Positions 1 through 6,476 of a DNA stretch of 8,052 bases are shown piece after piece (the stretch's first letter is position 1; each line of letters starts with the position of its first letter). The notes under the pieces were generated by a model that was not told where the DNA came from, made no database searches, and was given only the letters and a program-made list of their open reading frames with translations. The stretch spans positions 1-8,052 of the forward strand of contig JAQVMR010000043.1 of NCBI GenBank assembly GCA_028703545.1, in the 5' to 3' direction. The stretch comes from Patescibacteria group bacterium. GTDB lineage: Bacteria > Patescibacteriota > Patescibacteriia > UBA1558 > S5-K13. A program made the position numbers and the translations under genes.

Positions 1-44
1 TGAAGAATTAAATAAAAATAAAAATTAATTTTTAATAAAAACAT

Positions 45-605
45 ATGCAAGTAAATAAAAAACAAATTATTATTTTAATTATTTTTATATTAATTGTTTT
101 GATAATTTTTGGATTTTTATTTTTTTTCAACAAAAAACAAACAGAGGTTCAGAAAATACAAGAAACAAATCAGAGTCAGCCCACAGAAACAACAAAGGAG
201 GAATTTAATTCAATAAAATTTGAATCAGAGGCAAAAATAGAAGACACCTCTCAAATTGCAGAATTATCGAGAAATTTTATAGAGCGCTATGGTTCCTGGT
301 CCAATCAGACAGAAAATTTTTATGAATTAATATCTCCCATGATAACAGATAGAATGTATAATCAAGCGAATAATTTTATATCAAAGAATCCAAATTTTAT
401 TGATAAAAGTACTTATTATGGAATAACAACAAAACTTATAAATTTAAGGGTTTTAGAATTAAGCAATAATTCAGCTGTCTTATCTTTACAATTGCAACAA
501 ACAGAGTCAAAAAATAGTAAAGAAGATACTTTTTATAAAAAAGCAGAGCTATCACTTATTTTTCAGGATAATAAATGGTTAGTTGATTCTGTAACATGGC
601 AATAA
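45..605 (+). CDS. Single-pass membrane protein with VirB8/NTF2-like extracytoplasmic domain
   Basis: This 186-residue protein has a short positive N-terminus (NKK), one strongly hydrophobic helix at about residues 7-28, a polar Gln/Thr/Glu-rich linker (30-68) and a compact alpha+beta domain (about 70-186). The domain contains FIERYGSW near residue 78, a helix after PMITDRMYNQ, and alternating beta-strands ending in KWLVDSVTW. A cytoplasmic tail, one helix and an outer NTF2-like domain ending in a W-x-V strand is the architecture of VirB8/TcpC-type assembly proteins of type IV secretion systems, and similar proteins sit in Patescibacteria T4SS-like clusters. The VirB8 role is inference from shape and neighbours, not a clear sequence match. 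It heads the visible operon, and the next gene starts 4 bases after its stop. The ATG at 45 puts the helix at the right distance from the terminus. No Shine-Dalgarno sequence is visible. Confidence 0.8.
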   Translation: MQVNKKQIIILIIFILIVLIIFGFLFFFNKKQTEVQKIQETNQSQPTETTKEEFNSIKFESEAKIEDTSQIAELSRNFIERYGSWSNQTENFYELISPMITDRMYNQANNFISKNPNFIDKSTYYGITTKLINLRVLELSNNSAVLSLQLQQTESKNSKEDTFYKKAELSLIFQDNKWLVDSVTWQ

Positions 606-609
606 TACT

Positions 610-1656
610 ATGGCACAAAGAGCTAGCTCAAACCCATTTAAAAAAGTAAAAAATTATACAAAGGCAGCTCTTGGTTCAACTTCTGAATTTTTAGAAGAAA
701 CAATGTTGACAGATAAAGAAAGAACCGATTCTGCGGTTTGGAGAAACTTATACGATGAAGAAGAACACGGAGGAAAAACACTACAAGAATCATCCGATGA
801 TGAGAGATCTAGAGACGATGTAACAAAACAGTGGGATCAAAACAGATTTCAGAGATCTTTAAGATACGTAGAGGGTGGAAAAAATATTTCTTTGCCATTT
901 ATCCCCAATCAATCCGGAAAAGAACAGGCAGAAAACAATTCATCTTATGTAGGTGATTGGAATAAAAAAAAATTCAACAATAAGTCTGGAAGAAATAATA
1001 ATGAAAATTTATCGTTGAGCAATACCGGGGAATTAAATAGAAAATTACAAAATACACAAGAAGAATCAAATGATGAAAGTAAACAAGCAAATTTAGATAA
1101 GGATGGGCAATTAAAAAATTTGTCTCCGATAGGAGAAGAAAATAAAAGGAGGAGATTGGCGGAAAAGATACGTCAGAAAATGAAAGAAAGTAAAATTGGT
1201 CAATCTGTGGAAAAGGCTAAAACTAGCATAGCGAATAAAGCTATGGTGGCAAAAAAGGCTGTAAGACTTGGAACATTTGCTACCTATAAAGTTTGTTGGC
1301 AATATTTGATTCCGAGCTTCGGATTAACATGGTTTTATTTAATCTTTCATTTCATAGCTAAGTATATTTTTGGATCAATATTTTTTTGCCATTTTGTTTC
1401 AATTACAAATCCAGCGGTTTCAATAAAAGAAATAACTGAAGGAAAAGATAAAATGGATTTTGGTGCAATGATATCGTTTGTTGTTTTGAGTGCTATTATA
1501 TTATTCCTTTTAGCACTTATATTTACAATATTATCCTTATTGGCACATATATTAATAAACCCAGTGGATTCTATAAAAGCTTATTATAAATTATTATGGG
1601 ATCTCTTTAAAGGATTCTTGGGAGACTTAGTTGGTCTTTTTTACGAAGAATCTTGA
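610..1656 (+). CDS. Unrecognised membrane protein with long charged N-terminus and two C-terminal membrane spans
   Basis: I do not recognise a family for this 348-residue protein. Residues 1-180 are hydrophilic and look disordered: rich in Asn, Ser, Glu, Lys and Arg, with an acidic patch (DEEEHGG, about 49-55) and a basic stretch (NKRRRLAEKIRQKMKESK, 178-195). Residues 196-222 form an Ala/Lys-rich amphipathic helix. Two hydrophobic blocks follow, about 228-262 and 284-314, joined by a loop containing a Lys/Glu-rich GKDKMDFG turn. The tail (320-348) is amphipathic and aromatic. The gene starts 4 bases after the upstream stop, so co-translation with the VirB8-like gene is likely. By position it could be an inner-membrane channel or scaffold protein, filling the place VirB6 or VirB3 holds elsewhere; that is a guess from context. 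It ends with TGA, unlike most neighbours, which end with TAA. Confidence 0.8.
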   Translation: MAQRASSNPFKKVKNYTKAALGSTSEFLEETMLTDKERTDSAVWRNLYDEEEHGGKTLQESSDDERSRDDVTKQWDQNRFQRSLRYVEGGKNISLPFIPNQSGKEQAENNSSYVGDWNKKKFNNKSGRNNNENLSLSNTGELNRKLQNTQEESNDESKQANLDKDGQLKNLSPIGEENKRRRLAEKIRQKMKESKIGQSVEKAKTSIANKAMVAKKAVRLGTFATYKVCWQYLIPSFGLTWFYLIFHFIAKYIFGSIFFCHFVSITNPAVSIKEITEGKDKMDFGAMISFVVLSAIILFLLALIFTILSLLAHILINPVDSIKAYYKLLWDLFKGFLGDLVGLFYEES

Positions 1657-1811
1657 AATTTTAAGGTATGTTTGTGTGATTTATTGATAGATTTTAAAAG
1701 ATATGTTTTGTAAGAGGTAAATTAATAGAGCTAGATTGAATTTTAAAAATAAAAAACATGAATTAGTATATATTTTTATTTAAATATTTTTACAAAATTA
1801 AAATTTTAAAA
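1657..1811. other. 155-bp AT-rich intergenic gap, possible promoter region
   Basis: This is the longest gap inside the cluster before position 5400 and the likeliest place for a second transcription start. It contains TTGATA (1684-1689), TTGAAT (1736-1741) and a TAGTATA motif (1764-1770). No pair of boxes has the usual 16-18 base spacing, so I do not call a promoter. No GC-rich hairpin followed by a T-run is visible after 1656, so there is no clear intrinsic terminator. The sequence just before the next ATG is an A/T-only run without a Shine-Dalgarno motif. Confidence 0.3.
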
Positions 1812-3065
1812 ATGTCAGCAGTTACAAAAAAAATAGTTTTAATAATTTTATTCATTGTTATAAGCATTGGTCTTGCCTTTTTGATTTATTTTGTATTTTT
1901 TGCAAAAAAACAAATTCCAGATGAAATAATAGTACAAGAGCAACAAATTTCAGGAGGAGAATTTCCTACGGCAGCTGAGGGTGGGGCAAAAGTAGTAGAA
2001 CCAGGTAGCGGTATAGTGGATGAAGAATTTGTTTCTGAAAAAATAGAAAATCAAACAATTACACAAGAAGGAGTTATTATCAATTCCAAACAACTTGTAA
2101 ATAGAGACATCTCTAGTATAAATGATTATAGCAATTTAAACAGGGGGATAGTTTATTATGATACTATAAATCAATCTTTTTACAAAGTTACAGAAGATGG
2201 AAAAATTTCTAAATTATCAGATAGAAAATTTTATTCTCTTACGGCTGCTACTTTTTCGCCTACTAAAAATGAAGCAATTTTAGAATATCCAGACAAAAGA
2301 AAGGTGTTATATGATTTCAATAAAGACGAGTTTATAGCAAGATTTCCAGAACAAACACAAGATTTTGCTTTTTCTCAACAAGGTGATAAATTATCATATA
2401 AATGGATAGATTATTATGAGGATCAAAATTATTTAGTAACTTCTAATCCAGACGCGACAAACTTTAAATTTATTAGACCAATACTAGATCAAGCAAAAAA
2501 TATTCAAAGCATATGGAGTCCAAATGGGGAGGTTATGGCAACATTTAGAAAACAAGTGGATATAGAAAGACAAGATATATATTTTTTTAACGAAAATGAT
2601 AAAAATTTAAGAGCATTACTCGTTGATGGTTTTAATTTTGAGGCTATGTGGAATACTAAGGGGGATAAATTATTATATAACGTGACAGAGCCAAGAAAAG
2701 ATTATAATCCAGTTTTGTGGGTTGCTAATGGTCAAGGAGATGGTTTGGGATATGGAAAGGCTTCGCTTGGTGTAAATACATGGGTTGATAAATGCTCTTT
2801 CAGTAATACAGATTCAAATGTTGTATATTGTGCTGTGCCAGATTATTTACCTATGGGATCTGGAATAAATTCTTCTGTTGCAGAGGACGCCATTTATTCA
2901 ATTTATAAAATAAATATTGCAAATGGAAATCAAGAGCTTATTGCTCAACCACTTGTAGATAATAATAGGGTTTCAATTGATAAAATATATACCAGTCAGG
3001 ATGATTCTCAAATTTTTTATATAGATAAAAATAGTGGTTATTTATATAGTATTAATTTAAAATAA
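1812..3065 (+). CDS. Membrane-anchored beta-propeller protein (WD40/TolB-like repeats)
   Basis: The protein has 417 residues. A hydrophobic helix at about 7-30 follows a Lys pair and precedes a low-complexity Glu/Gly/Val linker (33-90), so the rest should lie outside the membrane. From about 110 to 417 there are recurring beta-blade signatures of the form [F/W]-S-x-x-G-D/E-x-[L/V]-x-Y: FSPTKNEAIL (148), FSQQGDKLSY (187), WSPNGEVMAT (235), WNTKGDKLLY (280), FSNTDSNVVY (330) and TSQDDSQIFY (394). Six such units match a TolB/WD40-type propeller. Propellers are binding platforms without enzymatic function, and single-anchor propellers recur next to T4SS-like genes in Patescibacteria, so a scaffolding role in the envelope complex is inferred. 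Only two cysteines (C328, C340) are present, near each other and possibly bonded. The start ATG gives a canonical anchor; the downstream gene follows across a 32-base hairpin gap. Confidence 0.85.
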   Translation: MSAVTKKIVLIILFIVISIGLAFLIYFVFFAKKQIPDEIIVQEQQISGGEFPTAAEGGAKVVEPGSGIVDEEFVSEKIENQTITQEGVIINSKQLVNRDISSINDYSNLNRGIVYYDTINQSFYKVTEDGKISKLSDRKFYSLTAATFSPTKNEAILEYPDKRKVLYDFNKDEFIARFPEQTQDFAFSQQGDKLSYKWIDYYEDQNYLVTSNPDATNFKFIRPILDQAKNIQSIWSPNGEVMATFRKQVDIERQDIYFFNENDKNLRALLVDGFNFEAMWNTKGDKLLYNVTEPRKDYNPVLWVANGQGDGLGYGKASLGVNTWVDKCSFSNTDSNVVYCAVPDYLPMGSGINSSVAEDAIYSIYKINIANGNQELIAQPLVDNNRVSIDKIYTSQDDSQIFYIDKNSGYLYSINLK

Positions 3066-3087
3066 ACCTTAAATATATTTAGGGTTT
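3064..3087. repeat. 24-bp near-perfect inverted repeat between the propeller and DsbA-like genes
   Basis: The left arm AAACCTTAAATA pairs with the right arm TATTTAGGGTTT over 12 positions, with one T-G wobble. The arm begins inside the TAA stop of the propeller gene and ends 10 bases before the ATG at 3098, so it fills nearly the whole gap. It could act as a strand-symmetric terminator or attenuator, a transcript-stabilising hairpin, or a dyad operator. The U-tract after the stem is only three T, which argues against a strong intrinsic terminator. A real RNA hairpin would lose a few central A/T pairs to the loop. Confidence 0.6.
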
Positions 3088-3097
3088 CAATAAAACA

Positions 3098-3760
3098 ATG
3101 ACAAAGCATGATAAAATTCTTCCTATAGTGGTAATTATTTTAATTTTAATAGGGGTAGGTTTTTTGTTTTATAATCTATTTAATTTTTATAAAATTATAA
3201 AAATTAAAAATGAAGTACAAATAATAGAAAATACGAGCAAAGAAAAATATGAAATATCTTCTTTTCTAAATGATCCTATAAAAGGTTCTAGGAGCGCACA
3301 GATTAGCATTTTTTTATTTACAGATTATGAAACAAAAGAAACAAAAGATGTTCTGGATCTAATAGATCAGATTTTAAAAAAATACCCCGACAATATTAAT
3401 CTGGTTTGGAAAGATTTACCACTTACAACTAATATTTTTTCAAATAGTGCTGCTCTTGCGGCAAGGTGTGCCTTAGAGCAAAATAAATATTGGGAATATA
3501 ATAGCGAGTTGTTAAATGCGGATGAAAAATTTTCTCTTAATTTGTATAAAAATATTGCTGAAAAATTAAAATTAGATTCAACTAAATTTTTAAATTGTTA
3601 TGCTTCTAAAAAGTATATGAATGATATTAACACTAATTTAACAGAAGCATATGTTTTAAAAATAGAAAAAACCCCAGCTATTTTTATAAATCAGCAGAGG
3701 TTCGAAGGTGAAATAACTCAAGAAAATTTAGAAAACATAATTAATTCAATGATTGAATAA
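3098..3760 (+). CDS. Membrane-anchored DsbA/thioredoxin_4-fold protein lacking the CxxC active site
   Basis: This 220-residue protein has an N-terminal anchor at about 8-28 and a DsbA-like domain from about 55 to 220. Recognisable family features are NDPIKGSRSAQISIFLFTDYE (58-78; usual form DPxxGxxxAxVxIxxFxDYxC), a helical insert with ARCALEQNKYWEYNSEL (122-138), FLNCYAS (164-170), and the cis-proline loop KTPAIFIN (191-198, cis-Pro 193). The redox motif is missing: where relatives have DYECPxCK, this protein reads DYETKETK, with Thr at 79 and 82. The only cysteines, C124 and C167, lie at the helical-domain positions that often form a structural disulfide in this family. It is therefore unlikely to oxidise thiols and may serve as a folding or docking partner. 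It directly precedes, by one base, a gene whose product has 27 cysteines. The start ATG gives a normal anchor length. Confidence 0.85.
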   Translation: MTKHDKILPIVVIILILIGVGFLFYNLFNFYKIIKIKNEVQIIENTSKEKYEISSFLNDPIKGSRSAQISIFLFTDYETKETKDVLDLIDQILKKYPDNINLVWKDLPLTTNIFSNSAALAARCALEQNKYWEYNSELLNADEKFSLNLYKNIAEKLKLDSTKFLNCYASKKYMNDINTNLTEAYVLKIEKTPAIFINQQRFEGEITQENLENIINSMIE

Positions 3761-3761
3761 C

Positions 3762-5246
3762 ATGAAAGATTTTAAAATCATAAAAATATTTTTTTTTACC
3801 TTTTTATTCTTGTTATCAAATTGGAATTCTGTTTTTGCTGTTGATTATGAATATTATGATTGTGTGAGAATGACTGGTAGTGCGGCAAATTATTGTTTTA
3901 CATTGCCTGGACATAGTGATAGTGAAAAGAATTGGGTTGAGGTGCCACTTCAGATTTGTGAAGAACAAAATATTCCAGGAGATTTTCCTCTAACAGATTG
4001 TTGTTGTTATAAGAGAGAAATTAAACCACCAAGTCAAGATACAATAAATGTTGACGCATCTAATAATTGTAAATACACAAAGACAAATTATTCATATGAG
4101 TGTGGAAATGGATCTTTCGTTGATAATTCTGTTTGTGATAAACTTGGTTTAAAGAAAGAGTGGGATGGTGCTTTTTGTTGTTGTCTAAAGGCACCAACCC
4201 TAGATGAGACACCTGCAAAGTCCACTCCACTAACATTTACTCCCGAAGTTGGTATCCCAGGATTTTTAGGGAAAAAAGAAGTTGGCGGATTTTTATTAGG
4301 AGACTTTCTTGTTGCTTTATATAAATATCTAATTGGTCTATCCGGAATAGTTGTTGTAATAATATTAATTCTAGGTGCTTTTGAGTGGGTTTCTGCGGGT
4401 GGTAATCAGAATAAAATAGGACAAGCAAAGGAAAGAATAAAAAACGCTTTTATAGGTATGATACTTCTTTCATGTTCATATTTAATTTTATATACAATAA
4501 ATCCAGAGTTGATAAATATAAAGCCAATTGATATAAAAAATATAAAACCTGTACCGTTAGTTGACATTAATAAAACGGAAATTTCAGGATGTAGTCTTGG
4601 TTGGTCTCCAAAAGCACAGAAAACTACGGCACTTAGTTCGGCTGTTATTGCTGGTATTAAAAAACAGACCAGTATGGATCCATGTGCTTTGTATGCTGTA
4701 ATACATCAAGAATCTGGAGGTCAAATTGGAGCATTTGGTAATGATGCAGATGTTGCTAATTGTGACATATATGCTCGTAGAGCGTTTATTTGTAATGAAT
4801 ATAAACAATGTTGTCCTCAGAAAAGTGCATGTGAAAAATGTAGAGATAAAGTTAATAATAAGAAGATACATCCCCCATTTGACAGTAGTAATTTCACTGA
4901 GTATTTAGACGACGGCTATAGTTTTGGTATTGGTTTAACTCAGATAACCTTTACAAATGAATCTACATTATGTTCTGATAAAAAAGGTTTCATTTATGCG
5001 GGTGAATGTGTTTTATTTGAAAGTCTAAAAACCATAGACGGCAATCTTAATGCCTTTTCAAGAGCATGGAAAAAATCTTATTGTCCAGAGGGTGATAATA
5101 GATTATTGTGTTTTAAACGAATGGCAGGCGCACCAACATCTGACTGGGCGGTATGTACGGGTGGAAAAAAAATGATTTTATATGAAGAATGTAAAAAAAG
5201 AGGATTTGATAATATGGCTAGTCAGCGTATTGATTTAATTTTTTAG
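3762..5246 (+). CDS. Secreted Cys-rich fusion of T4SS-pilin domain and lytic transglycosylase (SLT) domain
   Basis: I place the start at ATG 3762, one base after the upstream stop, rather than at an in-frame TTG at 3753; it gives a clean signal peptide with likely cleavage after VFA (26). The mature protein (494 residues with the signal) has two Cys modules at 34-82 and 103-141, each ending in CCC. Then come LTFTPEVGIPGF (157-168) and a T4SS-pilin domain (about 178-255) with two hydrophobic helices around a basic loop (GGNQNKIGQAKERIKN). A lytic transglycosylase domain follows (about 285-494): candidate catalytic Glu317 in IHQESGG, GIGLTQI at 389-395, and a Cys-rich insert (C334, C344, C350, C351, C357, C360). 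The role would combine a VirB2-like membrane subunit with a VirB1-like peptidoglycan opener. The domain calls are from motifs. The pilin part is shared with the protein at 5407. Confidence 0.88.
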   Translation: MKDFKIIKIFFFTFLFLLSNWNSVFAVDYEYYDCVRMTGSAANYCFTLPGHSDSEKNWVEVPLQICEEQNIPGDFPLTDCCCYKREIKPPSQDTINVDASNNCKYTKTNYSYECGNGSFVDNSVCDKLGLKKEWDGAFCCCLKAPTLDETPAKSTPLTFTPEVGIPGFLGKKEVGGFLLGDFLVALYKYLIGLSGIVVVIILILGAFEWVSAGGNQNKIGQAKERIKNAFIGMILLSCSYLILYTINPELINIKPIDIKNIKPVPLVDINKTEISGCSLGWSPKAQKTTALSSAVIAGIKKQTSMDPCALYAVIHQESGGQIGAFGNDADVANCDIYARRAFICNEYKQCCPQKSACEKCRDKVNNKKIHPPFDSSNFTEYLDDGYSFGIGLTQITFTNESTLCSDKKGFIYAGECVLFESLKTIDGNLNAFSRAWKKSYCPEGDNRLLCFKRMAGAPTSDWAVCTGGKKMILYEECKKRGFDNMASQRIDLIF

Positions 5247-5254
5247 GTAACATT

Positions 5255-5398
5255 ATGAAAACAATATACTCATGTTCAAAATGTGGAACACAATTTTCAA
5301 AATGGGCTGGAAAGTGTCTTGATTGCGGTGCTTGGGGAACACTTGAGAAAGAAACATTTATAGAAGATGAAAGAAAAAATAAAACTGAAAATTTAAAA
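5255..5398 (+). repeat. Direct repeat, copy 1 (matches 6522-6665, 5' end of radA)
   Basis: These 144 bases match 6522-6665 in direct orientation with five mismatches, at offsets 15, 36, 43, 52 and 59 from the ATG; offsets 60-144 are identical. Similarity starts at the ATG, or one or two T bases before it, and ends abruptly after the AAA codon of residue 48, where copy 1 continues AATTAT and copy 2 GATGTA. The two copies are 1267 bases apart. Near-identical direct repeats at this distance can recombine and would excise the second pilin gene. Confidence 0.97.
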
Positions 5399-5410
5399 AA
5401 TTATATATGA
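5255..5410 (+). CDS. 51-residue RadA zinc-finger fragment (truncated radA duplicate), possible micro-gene
   Basis: The ORF starts 8 bases after the stop of the pilin-SLT gene and ends in TGA overlapping the next ATG (ATGA, 5407-5410). Residues 1-48 match residues 1-48 of the full RadA at 6522 with three changes (Pro15 to Ser, Ser18 to Ala, Arg20 to Lys); three unrelated residues (NYI) then lead to the stop. All four zinc ligands remain (C7, C10, C21, C24), but the whole ATPase and Lon-like domains are absent, so it cannot act as RadA. Over 144 bases there are five mismatches, all within the first 59, with the last 85 identical. It is either a recombination scar or a small zinc-finger protein or leader that couples translation to the pilin gene. 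The AGG at the preceding stop is a plausible ribosome site. Whether it is expressed cannot be told from sequence. Confidence 0.7.
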   Translation: MKTIYSCSKCGTQFSKWAGKCLDCGAWGTLEKETFIEDERKNKTENLKNYI

Positions 5411-6204
5411 AACATTTTTATTACAAACAACTATTTATTTTCAATACAATACTCATATTCCTTTTTTTATTTAATCTGAATTTTGTTTATGCTTTAAACC
5501 TTAGACCAGAATCTTTTCCAGATCATAATGCGGGTTATACGACGGATTCTGAAGGCATCCAAGGCTTTATTTTTACTGATGACTATAACTCGACGGAAAT
5601 ACAAAACAATCAATACAACAATAAACTACTCGAAGAAGAATTAGATAAAAAAGATTGTTATAAATGGGGAGGGAAATGTAAGTCTCAAAAAGAAGAATAT
5701 GAAATTGAAAATAAGGCATTATTGTGTCTAAGTGGGGGGTCTTGTTTTGTTGAGGCATGTAAGTATAAAGGAGGGACGTGTCAGGTTGGTAGTTGTAAGA
5801 CTGATCAACGTCAAATATGGGGAATTCAATGTCCAGACTCAAACAATATCTGTTGTGAGGATTTTAAACCCAAGGGTTTAACATTTACTCCTGAAGTTGG
5901 TATTCCTGGATTTACGAAACCTCAACCAGTAAACGGTGGTCTTATGGGTACATTTGGAAATAAGCTGTATTCTTATCTCCTTGGCTTATCAGGAATAGTA
6001 GCTGTGATAATATTAATACTTGCTGGATTTCAGTGGGTGACAGCTGGTGGTAATCAGAATAAAATAGGACAAGCAAAAGAAAGAATTAGAAATGTTATAA
6101 TTGGATTGATTTTATTGGCTTGTTCACATTTAATTTTATACACAGTAAATCCAGAATTGGTTAAGATAAAGGTTTTGGAGGTTAATGATTTAACTCCTCA
6201 GTAG
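5407..6204 (+). CDS. Secreted Cys-rich T4SS-pilin-domain protein (short paralog of the 3762 gene)
   Basis: This 265-residue protein has a signal peptide with likely cleavage after VYA (29) and a polar region (30-80). A Cys array follows (C84, C91, C107, C113, C118, C125, C130, C142, C149, C150), then LTFTPEVGIPGF (158-169) and the two-helix T4SS-pilin domain (about 178-255) with the basic loop GGNQNKIGQAKERIRN. From LTFTP to NPEL it closely follows the upstream pilin-SLT protein, including a 32-base identical DNA stretch (4398-4429 and 6046-6077). The N-terminal halves are unrelated apart from being Cys-rich, and this protein stops right after the pilin domain with no transglycosylase. The last six cysteines have spacing 6-4-11-6-0, like beta-defensins. 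The start overlaps the stop of the radA fragment (ATGA) with no Shine-Dalgarno, suggesting translational coupling. It is the more VirB2-like of the pair and may be the main pilin subunit; that role is inferred. Confidence 0.87.
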   Translation: MKHFYYKQLFIFNTILIFLFLFNLNFVYALNLRPESFPDHNAGYTTDSEGIQGFIFTDDYNSTEIQNNQYNNKLLEEELDKKDCYKWGGKCKSQKEEYEIENKALLCLSGGSCFVEACKYKGGTCQVGSCKTDQRQIWGIQCPDSNNICCEDFKPKGLTFTPEVGIPGFTKPQPVNGGLMGTFGNKLYSYLLGLSGIVAVIILILAGFQWVTAGGNQNKIGQAKERIRNVIIGLILLACSHLILYTVNPELVKIKVLEVNDLTPQ

Positions 6205-6279
6205 ATTCATGATGATTCTTCCTGGATATGATGAAAATTGTAGCGAGGGATCTATGAGTAATAGTATATTTTTTAATTA

Positions 6280-6302
6280 GGTTTTTTGATATATCAAAAA
6301 CC
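6280..6302. repeat. 23-bp palindrome, possible operator
   Basis: The left arm GGTTTTTTGATA and the right arm TATCAAAAACC are complementary over 11 positions with one extra T in the left arm; the centre is an uninterrupted GATATATC. No T-run directly follows on either strand, so a dyad protein-binding site fits better than an intrinsic terminator. It lies 76 bases after the pilin-like gene stop and about 220 bases before radA, so it is far upstream for a radA operator. Confidence 0.5.
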
Positions 6303-6476
6303 AACATCAATAATAATTTTTTAGTATAGTTGTCCCCAATAAGACATTGATAGATATTTAAAATTTTTTGCAAAAACTCCAAGATATACAAAGACCTCAT
6401 CTAGATAACGGGTTCTACGATAATTAATTTAGTGATATTTTATTATCATAATTATTATTTTAAAAGGGTGTAATAA

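Noticed and set aside
1..28. Frame ending EELNKNKN then TAA, possibly the tail of an upstream gene
   Set aside because: Only eight low-complexity codons are visible; another frame also stops within 11 bases, so the true upstream end cannot be chosen.
1654..1713. Reading TGA as glycine (code 25, as in Gracilibacteria/SR1), which would extend the 610 gene by about 19 codons
   Set aside because: Large genes here run full length without any in-frame TGA, and the RadA and pilin proteins have complete, normal ends under the standard bacterial code.
3753..3761. TTG start adding three residues to the pilin-SLT protein
   Set aside because: The ATG at 3762 gives a standard Lys-led signal peptide and avoids overlap with the upstream gene's stop.
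4584..4871. 95-residue - strand frame antisense to the transglycosylase domain
   Set aside because: It lies inside a well-supported gene and encodes Thr/Ile/Ser-rich text without domains; it is a shadow frame, as are the other - strand frames inside genes.
6209..6280. 23-codon ORF after the second pilin gene, considered as a remnant of a lost transglycosylase C-terminus
   Set aside because: Only a few scattered residues (MIL, a Cys, a Gly, a terminal IF) line up with the end of the pilin-SLT protein; this is within chance.
6182..6400. 72-residue - strand reading frame
   Set aside because: It overlaps the end of the pilin-like gene, has no recognisable motif, and its Ile/Leu/Asn-rich content is what AT-rich DNA gives by chance.
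6420..6455. Nested dyad ATAATTA / TGATA ... TATCA / TAATTAT as a structured regulatory RNA
   Set aside because: The pairing is almost purely A/T with a six-base one-sided bulge, so it would be unstable and is likely in DNA of this composition.
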